Shown here piece by piece: positions 1 to 8,532 of a DNA stretch of 42,292 nt. How positions within the stretch are numbered: position 1 is the first letter of the stretch; each line of letters starts with the position of its first letter. The stretch is from Ruminococcaceae bacterium UBA5396 (lineage in GTDB: Bacteria > Bacillota > Clostridia > Oscillospirales > Acutalibacteraceae), in contig DHOG01000027.1 of NCBI GenBank assembly GCA_002410715.1, positions 17,951-60,242 on the forward strand, given 5' to 3'. The notes below the pieces were generated by a model, which ran no database searches, was not told where the DNA came from, and worked only from the letters and a program-made list of their open reading frames with translations. A program made the position numbers and the translations under genes.

Positions 1-3000
1 TAGTAGGGATGAGATTCCCAGTGGGCGATCAAGAAGCATTTCGCGGGACGGCTCGTATTCAAAATTACGGCTGTCAAGCAATCCTGCCGCCAGACATGCC
101 GGAGATTCTCCTATTCGCTGACGGCGTGTCACAAATAAAGCCTTAACCGAATTGTCCTTATGGGTGGAAAGGAAAATTCGTGAAAAAGTAGGGTGTGCCA
201 GCACATCTTGCCGTTTTGCAAGACTCGGCTCAAAGTAAAACATGACCGAGATGTTCATTTTTCGGCCGGAGTGATTTTTCACAACCACCTGCCGCTGTTC
301 GCAGGAAAGACGAGGATGTACCATTGCCCGCATACCTGCTTCCAGACTCCCGCATTCAGCAGTAAAAATTGCTGCGCCGGTCTCAAATTCGGCTTTCCGT
401 TTAATATTTTCAGAATCGGTTTTTCGTTTTTCTTTCTTTTTACCGTTATTACTTTTACACGAGGACTCTATATAATTCGGGGCAGCTGTGATTGAAAAAA
501 CACCATCACTGCTTTCAATCACAGCGTAAATACCTTGTGGTTGTCGCAGAAGATCGTCGCTGAAGCGGTGGATGTCAAGACCTTGAGAAGATGAGATTCC
601 TGCTCCGGTATCGGTAATAGCAAGCTGCCATTCCGATCCCGTCAGCAGATGCATCCTTGGAGTGCGTGGGTTAATATGACGTATTTCCTCTGCAACTGGA
701 CGGGTGCGTCCCGGACGCTCGGGTACATTGTTTTCTCTAGCAGGCTCGAAAACTGTGCCCGCTGTAGGCGCTTTTTCATAGGAAAGCTCAAGGGCGCGAG
801 CCATGTCTTCATCACGCAGAAAACGCCTTACAAAAATATCATCCATAACGGCATTGGCACAGGACAAAAGGCTCATACCGACATGGTGCGCCATATAGCT
901 GCGTACAATGGAATATCCGCCGCGTGCCGTTCGCCCGTGTGTGAAATCGGCAGCCTCGTAGAATCCGCAGCTTCCGGTCATACCGAGGCGTTCCAGACGT
1001 GCTAGATTGCGAAGGGCAGAGGTAGGATCGGTTGTGAGGACAATAAAGCTGGAGTATGGGGATATAACAAGCTCGGTTCCGAGTCCCCGTTTCAGAGCCA
1101 GCCGGGGAACACCGTGTGCCTTGTACTGATAATTGAGATTACTGTCAAAAGCATAAAATCCGCTTTCGCTGATCCCCCACGGGACGCCTCTGGGCGGTCG
1201 GCGCTTTTGACAGTGCAGACAGAAGCGCAGTGCTTCATAGCCCATGGTTCCCTCCTCTGAGGGAAGCAGCATACGCGGCATGAAATACTCGAACATGGTT
1301 CCTGTCCACGATACCGGGCCGACTGCGTTTCCGGAACGTGTCAGGGTTCTGCCGAGCGCCCCCCAATGCTTTTTCGGAATAATCCGCTTTGCAATTGCAT
1401 AATAGCCGGTCATGCGGCTTTCACTCATCAGCAGGTCATAATAGGAAGTACTAAGCTCACCTGTGTCTGGATCAAGCCCGATATGAAACAGAGAGCGGTT
1501 GCGGTTGTACATGGGCGTAAGGTTTACTGCTTCCTCAAGCTTTTTTGCCCGCGCCGCCGTCTCTTGTGCACGCGTGCCGCCCAGCTCCAGAAGTGACTGA
1601 TGGAGTGCTATAAGGCAACAGGCAAAGTTACCGCTGTCTACCGATGATACATATCTTGGAAACAGAGGGCGAAGGGTTCGTGTATCATACCAGTTAAGAA
1701 GATTACCTTTCCATTTTTCCATCTTCTCGATTGTAGTGAGGGTGTTTTCGATTCTGGTAAGCATTTCATCATCATCAATAAAGCCGAAATCATGTGCCGC
1801 AGAGATACAAAGAAAATATAAACCGATATTGGTTGGCGATGTTCGGTGTGCGACACGCCAGACAGGGGATTCCTGCACGTTATCGGGGGGGAGAAAGTGC
1901 TCCTCTGCCGTACAATACTCCTCATAATACCGCCACATTGCAGCGGCGTATGCATGAATCTGTTCACGCTGACCAGTCGACAGCGAATCCTCAGAAAGGT
2001 TTTGTGTCCCGGGTCGCCCGGAATAGACTGCAAAGGGGAGAAGCATGGCGAATAGAATGCCGCCCAACCTTGTAAAACCCGCCCCGAAATAGATAAGAAT
2101 GGCGGCAACTACCAGAGTCGGCCAAAACCGCTTGATGCAATTCATCCAACTGGTGCCGCTTTTTTCGGCCTGAGCCGCTGTTTTCCATTCAAGCATTCTT
2201 TTTCTTGAAAAAAGTCTGACAACAGCGCGTATTACAGCGTCTAAAGAAGTAATCGCGGTGGCCGGCAGCATAATGAGTGTGAACCATGCCTGTGTCAGTG
2301 CACTGAGGGCACGGGGAAGAACGCGGGAGTAATACCGCCCACCAATGGTCATCCAACCGCCTTGTATCAGGGAAAGCACTGCCGTCAGCAGGTTTCCGGA
2401 AATTGTAGATAGTAATCCCACCAGCGCGAGAATTTGCCCTGTGCGCCACGGAAAAAGGGGTGAAAGCAGCAAACAAAGCAATGCCGCTGCGGGTGTAACA
2501 GAGCGGCGCAGGTTATCCATAAGCTTCCAGCGGTCAAGCCTGGTGAAAGGCAGTGTTCGGTTGAACAGGAAGGGGAGATTCTGCCAGTCACCACGAATCC
2601 ACCTGTGAAGTCGATCCAGCCATCCGCTCATAGCGGAGGGGGAACCGTCGGTCATCTCCACATCCGACACCAGTCCTGCACGTAGGAGACAGCCTTCGAG
2701 AATGTCGTGGCTCAGCACCTGTTCCGGCGGGAAATCTGCTTTTTCCATTACCGGGAAGACCTCAATATCAATCAGTCCTTTGCCGGTGAATATTGCGGAT
2801 GAAAAGCAGTCCATATATAAATCGCCAGCCGTAATATCATAAGGCGTTATACCGCCGACACCTGCCGTGGCGCGGGAAAACGACGTTCGGTTTGCCGAAT
2901 GAATTTCGGAACCGAGACGCGGTATTAGAATTCCGTACCCCTGCACAATACGCTTTTTGTCTGGATCCGCCTGCGCATGTACAAGAGGATGCATCGCCGT

Positions 3001-4497
3001 ACCTACAAGCTCGGCAGCTGTATCAAGCAGCATTCCGGTATCGGCATCAAGCGCAAGCAGGTATTTAGTCTGCCGAAGCTGTGATATATCGCCCTCAAAC
3101 GCAATAAAATGGGGTGCTCCGCCACGGATTACCCGTATTAATTCCGCAATAGCCCCTCTTTTGCGCTCATGGCCCGTATATGCTTTCATAGTGGGACTGT
3201 ATTCGCGAGGGCGTACCGCGAGGATGAAATGCCCGCCTGTTTTTTTATTAAGGCGACGTACCTCCCGTTTCATGGCCGATATATCTGCTGTGTCGCGTGC
3301 AAGGGTAGGGTAATCTGCCTGTGGCAGGTCGGCCAGCAGACAAACCTGTACTGCCCCCTGACCATTCGTATTATAAATCTGGTAAAGATGTTTCGCAGTT
3401 TTAGAGGCACTTTTCGCTCCCGGAAGAAGGGTTGAAACGGTGATCACCGTCCTTCCTTCCTCTGGAATAACGCCATTCAGCTCAATACGGGGAAGTCGAC
3501 GGGGGGGTATGCCCTTTAGAAGAATCTGCTGTATGACGGGACGAAACAATTCATAAAGCGGAAGATACAAAAGCAATGTCCAAAGCGGGTGTTTTAAATA
3601 GGCTGCCAGTGCAATTGCAGCAGCGGCAGGAAACATAAAAGAGGTCAGTAAAAGCACCCGGCCGCGTGTGCGTCGATTTTCGTCATTGACAAGTGCCATC
3701 AGCGGGGTGCCTACATGACGCTCATTCGGATTGCCTCCCTGCTTGGCCTTGTCCACAAGCTCGGCAGCGGTTGCTGCCTCGCTTCGTCCGCTTCTAATTG
3801 CGGCAACGGCTGTGCGGCGACGATAATCGGCGCGAGACTTTTCATCCATTTTTGGATAAACACCTGCAGGATCGTCACGCAGAATTCGCTCTACGATACT
3901 GTGCTTTTCGGTCAGACCGGCAAAATCAATTCCAACCGCCCGACGAAGACCATTGACTGCAATTACAATCATCCGTTCGGCTTGGTTTCCGCTTTCTATG
4001 CAGGCATCGGCTGCGGTAAGAAGCAGAGCGACTCTTAGACAGAGCGGAAGCTGCTCCAGCTCGAAAACCGTCAACGGCCGTACACGTTGGACGGCGTCAA
4101 TTAGATCTTCAAATTCTTCTGCATCGGGTACGCCGATTTTGTTCACGAGCTTGCGTAGAAGCAGGCAGGTTGCGGGCAATCCGTCGATGCTTGGCTGTTG
4201 ATCTGCAAAGCGAAGATCGGTAAGCAGACCGGCGCCTTCTCTCATTAGAAGATGATAGTTATCATCAAGCCATTCGCAGAATCCGTTTTCAGTTTCACGG
4301 GATTTCGTTCCTGACGGCGGTCGATGGCTGGCTTTTTTGAGCGTTCGCAGTGCACGCTTAACCTCTTTGCGAAGCGGGTGTAGAGCGGCGGGTGGGTATG
4401 GTTCGGCGATGAATTCTTGTGCAAGCGAGCGAAAAAACGCACTGTTATCACCGATGTTTTCCGGGTTATGAACCATATTGGATGAAGTTTCCGACAT
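1..4497 (-). CDS. Cyclic beta-1,2-glucan synthase-like membrane glycosyltransferase (GT84 / glycoamylase-like), 5' 1499 codons
   Basis: I translated this strand line by line. The frame is open from ATG 4497 to base 1 with no stop, so the gene is intact here and cut by the left edge. Landmarks of the cyclic beta-1,2-glucan synthase (NdvB/Cgs) family appear in order: a WLDDNYHLL-type motif near residue 80, a hydrophobic pair near 281-318, LDADT (DxD, D484/D486) of the GT domain, GYGILIPR near 520, FTGKG near 551, SHDxxEG (H597-D598, E601-G602) and HRWIRGDW at 631-638. Several membrane segments follow (about 670-830). A glycoamylase-like domain then gives YYDLLMSES near 1019 and PWGISES near 1106. 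Family members are about 2800 residues with a C-terminal GH94-like part, which would lie off-window. The expected role is UDP-glucose-dependent beta-1,2-glucan synthesis at the membrane; the exact product is inferred. GGAAAGG sits 12 nt before the ATG. Confidence 0.85.
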   Translation of the reverse strand, partial: MSETSSNMVHNPENIGDNSAFFRSLAQEFIAEPYPPAALHPLRKEVKRALRTLKKASHRPPSGTKSRETENGFCEWLDDNYHLLMREGAGLLTDLRFADQQPSIDGLPATCLLLRKLVNKIGVPDAEEFEDLIDAVQRVRPLTVFELEQLPLCLRVALLLTAADACIESGNQAERMIVIAVNGLRRAVGIDFAGLTEKHSIVERILRDDPAGVYPKMDEKSRADYRRRTAVAAIRSGRSEAATAAELVDKAKQGGNPNERHVGTPLMALVNDENRRTRGRVLLLTSFMFPAAAAIALAAYLKHPLWTLLLYLPLYELFRPVIQQILLKGIPPRRLPRIELNGVIPEEGRTVITVSTLLPGAKSASKTAKHLYQIYNTNGQGAVQVCLLADLPQADYPTLARDTADISAMKREVRRLNKKTGGHFILAVRPREYSPTMKAYTGHERKRGAIAELIRVIRGGAPHFIAFEGDISQLRQTKYLLALDADTGMLLDTAAELVGTAMHPLVHAQADPDKKRIVQGYGILIPRLGSEIHSANRTSFSRATAGVGGITPYDITAGDLYMDCFSSAIFTGKGLIDIEVFPVMEKADFPPEQVLSHDILEGCLLRAGLVSDVEMTDGSPSAMSGWLDRLHRWIRGDWQNLPFLFNRTLPFTRLDRWKLMDNLRRSVTPAAALLCLLLSPLFPWRTGQILALVGLLSTISGNLLTAVLSLIQGGWMTIGGRYYSRVLPRALSALTQAWFTLIMLPATAITSLDAVIRAVVRLFSRKRMLEWKTAAQAEKSGTSWMNCIKRFWPTLVVAAILIYFGAGFTRLGGILFAMLLPFAVYSGRPGTQNLSEDSLSTGQREQIHAYAAAMWRYYEEYCTAEEHFLPPDNVQESPVWRVAHRTSPTNIGLYFLCISAAHDFGFIDDDEMLTRIENTLTTIEKMEKWKGNLLNWYDTRTLRPLFPRYVSSVDSGNFACCLIALHQSLLELGGTRAQETAARAKKLEEAVNLTPMYNRNRSLFHIGLDPDTGELSTSYYDLLMSESRMTGYYAIAKRIIPKKHWGALGRTLTRSGNAVGPVSWTGTMFEYFMPRMLLPSEEGTMGYEALRFCLHCQKRRPPRGVPWGISESGFYAFDSNLNYQYKAHGVPRLALKRGLGTELVISPYSSFIVLTTDPTSALRNLARLERLGMTGSCGFYEAADFTHGRTARGGYSIVRSYMAHHVGMSLLSCANAVMDDIFVRRFLRDEDMARALELSYEKAPTAGTVFEPARENNVPERPGRTRPVAEEIRHINPRTPRMHLLTGSEWQLAITDTGAGISSSQGLDIHRFSDDLLRQPQGIYAVIESSDGVFSITAAPNYIESSCKSNNGKKKEKRKTDSENIKRKAEFETGAAIFTAECGSLEAGMRAMVHPRLSCEQRQVVVKNHSGRKMNISVMFYFEPSLAKRQDVLAHPTFSRIFLSTHKDNSVKALFVTRRQRIGESPACLAAGLLDSRNFEYEPSREMLLDRPLGISSLL

Positions 4498-4958
4498 ATA
4501 AGATCCATGCCTTTCCACGCCTTTCTGTAAACTCTGAGTGAAGGAGTCTGAAAGGCACAAAGATTATATAAAGGTAAATTTAAAGGTTATTGTCTCAGTA
4601 ATTGGTTTTAACCTTCAGTTTGCAGCTTGAATACAATCGGCATTCAGCCGCTAGTCATACCCCTCGGTTTTCAGACGAGGATGTTAACAATGACCTTGTT
4701 TTATGAAAAAATGAAAGCAAATTGGGGTGGATGAAATCAACATCGTTGTTTTTATATTCAAAAAGTAGGTTTCCCGCTGCTAGCCGAAACATACACAGAA
4801 AATGGATGATTGAATACAAAAAAGCGCAACTGCCCTTCTGTTTTACAGAATGGACAATCGCGGTCTAAAATTAAAATTAGCGTTAAGTAAATTGCAACCG
4901 AAATCATAAGAGTATGATGCGATGTAATAAATTATAGGGTGAAACCATTATTATTTTA

Positions 4959-4993
4959 TGTCAAGGTATATTATTTTTAAATATACCTTGACA
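4959..4993. promoter_or_regulatory. Perfect 14-bp inverted repeat overlapping the -35, probable PadR operator
   Basis: TGTCAAGGTATATT (4959-4972) and its exact reverse complement AATATACCTTGACA (4980-4993) are separated by 7 bases. The right arm ends in the TTGACA -35 hexamer of the promoter for the downstream PadR gene, so a protein bound here would block RNA polymerase. PadR regulators are dimeric winged-helix repressors that commonly autoregulate. Assigning the dyad to this PadR is inference. Confidence 0.75.
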
Positions 4994-5016
4994 GGTGATG
5001 TATTGTGAAATATAAT
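4988..5016 (+). promoter_or_regulatory. Consensus sigma-A promoter of the padR cassette
   Basis: TTGACA (4988-4993), a 17-base spacer and TATAAT (5011-5016), an exact match to the housekeeping consensus. Predicted start near 5023, just ahead of the GGAGGTGA ribosome site at 5042-5049. Confidence 0.9.
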
Positions 5017-5053
5017 ATATAGCGTCAGAAAAAATATATTTGGAGGTGAGAGG

Positions 5054-5383
5054 GTGTCCATTGCATCGGATATGATACGAGGGCATACCGACACAATTAT
5101 TCTTGCCCACTTAATGCATAGCGACAGCTATGGATATGAAATTAACAAGGCGATTCATACCACCACTGAAGGTAGATATGAGCTGAAGGAGGCAACGCTG
5201 TATACCGCTTTCCGAAGGCTGGAGCAAGCCGGATATATCGTTTCTTACTGGGGCGACGAAACAACCGGCGCAAGGCGGCGTTATTACGCAATAACCGATC
5301 TCGGTCGAACGGTCTATCGGCAGTACCGATCTGAGTGGGAAGAGGTAAGGAAATTGATTGATAAACTAATTGATATTGATTAA
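5054..5383 (+). CDS. PadR family transcriptional regulator
   Basis: 109 residues, the usual size of short PadR proteins. The N-terminal winged helix is recognisable: DTIILAHLMHSDSYGYEI, then the KEATLYTAFRRLEQAGYI recognition helix, then the wing with GARRRYYAITDLG, and a C-terminal dimerisation helix. The GTG start is set by GGAGG (5042-5046) seven bases upstream. It heads a three-gene cassette; the next gene starts 14 bases after its stop. PadR proteins next to HAAS-type membrane proteins and DUF4097 proteins are a recurrent Firmicute arrangement, usually answering membrane or drug stress. It probably represses its own operon through the adjacent dyad. Its ligand cannot be told from sequence. 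Confidence 0.93.
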   Translation: MSIASDMIRGHTDTIILAHLMHSDSYGYEINKAIHTTTEGRYELKEATLYTAFRRLEQAGYIVSYWGDETTGARRRYYAITDLGRTVYRQYRSEWEEVRKLIDKLIDID

Positions 5384-5397
5384 AGGAGGAAACGGCC

Positions 5398-6045
5398 ATG
5401 ATTCAGCGTATCAGGATTTATGTAAATGAACTATTTGCAGATGCGCCGCAGACTAAAAAAGCAGCAGACCTGAAGGAAGAGGTTTGCTCAAATCTGATTG
5501 ACAAATTTGTAGACCTTACGGGTAAAGGTATGTCGGAAGAAGAAGCATATAACGCCGCAGTTGCAAGTATCGGAGACATCGACGAGCTCAAGCAGTTGAT
5601 TCGGCAGGATGATGAATTCGAGGATCCCAAGGCACGGCAGAGAAACGCACTTTTCGTTGCGAGCGCCGTTGGGCTGTATATCATAAGCGTTATCCCGCTG
5701 CTTTTATCCGATGCAGCGGAATATGATCCGGTATTTGGTTTGGTTGCAATGTTTATGATTTGCGCACTAGCAACCGGTCTGTTAATTTACAACAGCATGA
5801 CGCGCCCCAAATATCACCGCTTGGATGATACGATGGTTGAGGAATTCAAAGAGTGGAAGCAGCAGCGCGACAAAAACAAAGGGGTATTCGGCGCTGTCTC
5901 CGGAGCGCTGTGGATGGTGGTCTTTGCCCTGTATTTTATAATCAGCTTTAGCTTTGGCAACTGGCATATATCGTGGATTATTTTCCTGATTGGCGCAGCC
6001 GTACAGGAGATTATTCGCGCTGTAATACAGCTTGGCAAGAAATGA
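5398..6045 (+). CDS. HAAS/DUF1700-like (permease prefix domain) integral membrane protein
   Basis: 215 residues. The N-terminal 75 or so residues form a helical, charged domain with a SEEEAYNAAVASIGDIDEL signature, typical of the HAAS/DUF1700/permease prefix group that accompanies PadR regulators. Four hydrophobic segments follow, at about residues 84-101, 107-126, 161-183 and 188-209, with a basic cytoplasmic loop between the second and third. The strong AAAGGAGG site before ATG 5398 supports the start. It lies between padR and the DUF4097 gene. Its biochemical role is unknown; being co-transcribed suggests it is a sensor or partner in the envelope. Confidence 0.8.
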   Translation: MIQRIRIYVNELFADAPQTKKAADLKEEVCSNLIDKFVDLTGKGMSEEEAYNAAVASIGDIDELKQLIRQDDEFEDPKARQRNALFVASAVGLYIISVIPLLLSDAAEYDPVFGLVAMFMICALATGLLIYNSMTRPKYHRLDDTMVEEFKEWKQQRDKNKGVFGAVSGALWMVVFALYFIISFSFGNWHISWIIFLIGAAVQEIIRAVIQLGKK

Positions 6046-6079
6046 CATGAGACTATCAACCGGAAAGGAGTGTATTTCA

Positions 6080-6985
6080 ATGAAAACTGGTGCGATTACT
6101 GCGATTGTTATTTGGTCGGTTGCGGCTGTTGGTCTGATTGTCCTGCTCATTGTGGGTTCTACTATGAACCCGAGAGACTTTTCAGTAAAGAGAGACATTC
6201 ATGAAGTCTACTCAGTCGAGGAGGACGGAACTGTATTTGACAGTATTCAAATCAGCTGGTTTGCCGGACATGTTTCGGTTACGCCATCCCAAGACAACCT
6301 TTTCCATCTGAAACAAACATCATATTATGATGTCGACCCGCTGGTGCTGGATATGTCTGAAGGGAAATTAACCATTACGCAAAAAAGAAATTACAGTTTT
6401 ATCTTTTTTGGATTTGGTTCGCGTCCGTCCAATTTGGAATTGTCGGTTCCAGAAAAACAATATGATAATTTAGTACTTAAAATGACAAGCGGTGAAACCG
6501 ATCTTAACGGAATAGAAGCATCAAATATCGAATTGAAGCTTACGTCCGGCAGCCTTAACGCATCCGGATTGAAAGCAGAAAACATCTCCGCTACCATGAC
6601 CAGCGGAAATATCGATGCATCAGACATACAAGCAGAAGATCTTGCAATAAAAGTGACTTCGGGCAAAGCCGAGCTATCCGGGGCATTCACTAGGATCGAA
6701 AGCGGATTAACCAGCGGAAAAATCATCATCCATTCCAATATAGCCTCGGAGAGTATTGAATCAAAAATTACATCGGGTAAAACTTTTATTACCATCCCTG
6801 AAAATGACGGCTTTGTTTTGATAGTCAAAAAGACGTCGGGCGACATCGACTGCGACGATTTTGATCTCAAAACCTCGCTACGCAAGTCGAACGACGAATA
6901 TACCTACAAAACAGGTTCTGCTTCGGGAAGAAAATATTACGCAAAAATGACAAGCGGAGACTTTAAGTTGCGGAAAGCCAAATAG
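6080..6985 (+). CDS. DUF4097 family beta-strand repeat protein, membrane anchored
   Basis: 301 residues from ATG 6080, chosen because GGAAAGGAG (6062-6070) lies nine bases upstream; an upstream ATG at 6032 would overlap the previous gene without a ribosome site. One N-terminal transmembrane segment (residues about 5-26) is followed by an extracellular-type region. From about residue 133 onward a short repeat with a T-S-G core recurs around nine times (MTSGETDL, LTSGSLNA, MTSGNIDA, VTSGKAEL, LTSGKIII and others), as in DUF4097 right-handed beta-helix/adhesin-like proteins. It ends the PadR cassette. Function unknown; a surface-exposed solenoid is the best structural guess. Confidence 0.85.
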   Translation: MKTGAITAIVIWSVAAVGLIVLLIVGSTMNPRDFSVKRDIHEVYSVEEDGTVFDSIQISWFAGHVSVTPSQDNLFHLKQTSYYDVDPLVLDMSEGKLTITQKRNYSFIFFGFGSRPSNLELSVPEKQYDNLVLKMTSGETDLNGIEASNIELKLTSGSLNASGLKAENISATMTSGNIDASDIQAEDLAIKVTSGKAELSGAFTRIESGLTSGKIIIHSNIASESIESKITSGKTFITIPENDGFVLIVKKTSGDIDCDDFDLKTSLRKSNDEYTYKTGSASGRKYYAKMTSGDFKLRKAK

Positions 6986-7029
6986 CATAAGCAAAAACAA
7001 TACGTTATACATTATATTATGATTATCCG

Positions 7030-7293
7030 TCAGGTCAAATGATCTGCAATCGAGTTATCATATCTCCCATTGATGTGGTCATATCTGCCGTTTTGCTCAA
7101 TCCGGTCGCCGTGGATGGCCTCATTAATTGCATCATCCACAACAGACTTGAAGCTGTCCTCGAACCAAATCTCCTCTCCGTGTTCCAGCTTAACAAAATA
7201 CCTGCCGTTCTGGGAGCGGGTTCTAATCAGTCTGTCACCTTCATCCAGTATTCTACGTTTTATAGTTTCCAGCTTTACCTCATTGGTGTCCAT
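7030..7293 (-). CDS. Small hypothetical protein with C-terminal NGRYD repeat
   Basis: 87 residues, charged and without membrane segments. AAAGGAAGG lies six bases before the ATG (7293), so it is probably expressed. The middle (NGRYFVKLEHGEEIWFEDSFKS) looks like a small beta-rich fold. The tail has a near duplication, NGRYDHI then NGRYDNS. I do not recognise a family. It lies convergent to the DUF4097 gene and downstream of the L25 terminator on its own strand, so it is likely transcribed separately. Confidence 0.55.
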   Translation of the reverse strand: MDTNEVKLETIKRRILDEGDRLIRTRSQNGRYFVKLEHGEEIWFEDSFKSVVDDAINEAIHGDRIEQNGRYDHINGRYDNSIADHLT

Positions 7294-7395
7294 ATGTGAC
7301 CTTCCTTTCGCGCAGTTCTCTCGAAAAGTAGTATACCCGCAATAACGCGGTATATGGTATTATAAAGTTGGTTTTCGGTTGGTTTGGTTTCTGAT

Positions 7396-7441
7396 AAAAA
7401 CAGCGCGTAAACTACCGCTCCGGAGTTTACGCGCTGTTTTT
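7396..7441 (-). terminator. Intrinsic terminator after L25 (bidirectional shape)
   Basis: Perfect 18-bp inverted repeat: 7396-7413 pairs with 7424-7441 around a 10-base loop; core CAGCGCGTAAACT. Both ends finish in A5/T5, so it reads as a terminator on either strand. The minus-strand L25 gene ends at 7517 and is the natural user. Confidence 0.9.
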
Positions 7442-7516
7442 GCTTTTTACAATGCGAAATGGATTACATTTATAATTGCCACATCTGCTTTGAAATATTA
7501 CATCTGGATAGGTGTT

Positions 7517-8107
7517 TTACTCCATTTCGGTTTCAGGCGCTTCATCTTGGGCTTCAGATGTTTGGGTTAAACGGCTGTCAACAATAGAAACAACCATAAT
7601 GTCAAGTGGATTTAATATCTCAATGTTAGGATTTTTCGCAACGTCAAGATCACCGATTCTGATGCTGTCTCCTTCTTTTAATCCGGCGATATCAACTTCT
7701 ATTTTATCAACAAGATATAACGGTAATGCCCGATAAGAAATCTCAGACTGCGGCTGCTGAACCATTCCCGAAACCTTTTCCCTATTCACCAGCACAATTC
7801 TCGCCGTGCTTTCAATAATTTCATCAGCCAGCAATGTTTGAAAACTTAAATGCTCCAACTCATTAGTCGTAGGTATATAAGATACTTCCCGCAATAATGC
7901 CATAAATTTCTTATTACCAATCACCAATTCAACTTTGCTCCCCGTAGAATTGGCATGCAAAAAGTGCACGATTTCTCTTCGGGTAAACTGTATGCTTAAA
8001 GACTCCTTGAGGTTTTTGCCATATAAAACTCCGGGAATAATACCTTTTCGCCTCAGTTGATTGGGTTTTAAGCCCATATTCCTGTTTTCTGCCTTTAAAA
8101 TAAACAT
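7517..8107 (-). CDS. rplY: 50S ribosomal protein L25 / general stress protein Ctc
   Basis: 196 residues from the third of three consecutive in-frame ATGs (8113, 8110, 8107); AGGAG at 8115-8119 is too close to the first and well spaced for the third. The N-terminal half is the 5S rRNA-binding L25 domain (RRKGIIPGVLYGKN motif near 19-32) and the C-terminal half is the Ctc/TL5 beta domain, including EVDIAGLKEGDSIRIGDL. An acidic tail (EAQDEAPETEME) ends the protein. The protein binds 5S rRNA in the large subunit. It is transcribed alone and ends at a strong terminator. Confidence 0.95.
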   Translation of the reverse strand: MFILKAENRNMGLKPNQLRRKGIIPGVLYGKNLKESLSIQFTRREIVHFLHANSTGSKVELVIGNKKFMALLREVSYIPTTNELEHLSFQTLLADEIIESTARIVLVNREKVSGMVQQPQSEISYRALPLYLVDKIEVDIAGLKEGDSIRIGDLDVAKNPNIEILNPLDIMVVSIVDSRLTQTSEAQDEAPETEME

Positions 8108-8191
8108 CATCATTCTCCTTTGCTTACATAGTACCTCATTTTGGCGACTACACCTTATTATATTTCACAAGATATAGTACATCTGTAAATT

Positions 8192-8219
8192 ATTATAACA
8201 TAATGAAAAAAATACGCAA
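8192..8219 (-). promoter_or_regulatory. Possible promoter of the L25 gene
   Basis: On the minus strand TTGCGT, a 16-base spacer and TATAAT upstream of the L25 start. The -10 is perfect and the -35 is weak. A second TATAAT-like box lies nearer the gene, so the choice is uncertain. Confidence 0.4.
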
Positions 8220-8263
8220 ATTTATCTACAACTTCACAGTAACGGTTATATTGCTATATAAAT

Positions 8264-8290
8264 AGCGGACAGGGTATAATCCCGTCCGCT
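8264..8290 (-). terminator. Hairpin downstream of tRNA-Leu, probable terminator
   Basis: AGCGGAC/GTCCGCT-type stem of about 10 bp (one G-U pair) with a 7-base loop, followed on the minus strand by ATTTATATAG. The T-run is weak. A second dyad (ATACTC/GAGTAT, about 8309-8337) lies between it and the tRNA. Confidence 0.5.
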
Positions 8291-8343
8291 TCTAAGTTGT
8301 TATGATACTCAAAAGAGCAGTGCCATTTGAGTATGTATATATA

Positions 8344-8430
8344 TGGTGCCGCTGACCGGACTTGAACCGGTACGGTATTGCTACCGAGGGATTTTAAGTC
8401 CCTTGTGTCTGCCGATTCCACCACAGCGGC
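8344..8430 (-). tRNA. tRNA-Leu (anticodon UAA)
   Basis: Read on the minus strand: acceptor GCCGCTG pairs with CAGCGGC. The D-arm is GTGGAATCGGCAGAC. The anticodon stem GGGA/TCCC has loop CTTAAAA, giving anticodon UAA at 8396-8394. There is a long class II variable arm (TCGGTAGCAATACCG), T-loop GGTTCAAGTCC, discriminator A and an encoded CCA at 8346-8344. Confidence 0.97.
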
Positions 8431-8442
8431 AAAGCATTTTAT

Positions 8443-8471
8443 ATAATAATACACTTTATGTTTGTTGTCAA
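8443..8471 (-). promoter_or_regulatory. Promoter of tRNA-Leu
   Basis: Minus-strand TTGACA (8471-8466), a 17-base spacer and TATTAT (8448-8443), about 12 bases before the mature tRNA 5' end. Confidence 0.85.
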
Positions 8472-8532
8472 TACAATTTGTGATTGGTTTTTCGTTACTT
8501 TGCATGCTCAACCATGTTCTTGGCAAAGAACA

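Larger units (their letters stand above)
4498..5053. other. Divergent intergenic region, 556 bp
   Basis: AT-rich spacer between the divergent glucan-synthase-like gene and the PadR cassette. The right end holds the PadR promoter and dyad listed separately. On the minus strand a TATAAT (4563-4568) could be the -10 of the large gene, but no good -35 lies at the right distance. Small dyads (CCTCG/CGAGG near 4662-4680; TTCTGT/ACAGAA at 4836-4850) are seen. No convincing ORF. Confidence 0.6.

Noticed and set aside
1638..2594. Suspicion that the large gene is a broken pseudogene made of short pieces
   Set aside because: I read the minus-strand frame codon by codon and found no stop between 4497 and 1.
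193..3435. Many open frames of 60-160 codons on both strands under the glucan-synthase gene
   Set aside because: The minus-strand frame through 4497-1 is continuous and carries family motifs; the others lack ribosome sites and known motifs.
6032..6079. Upstream ATG for the DUF4097 gene
   Set aside because: It overlaps the previous gene and has no ribosome site; ATG 6080 has one and gives a proper membrane helix.
8254..8526. 90-codon minus-strand frame
   Set aside because: It runs through tRNA-Leu and its promoter.
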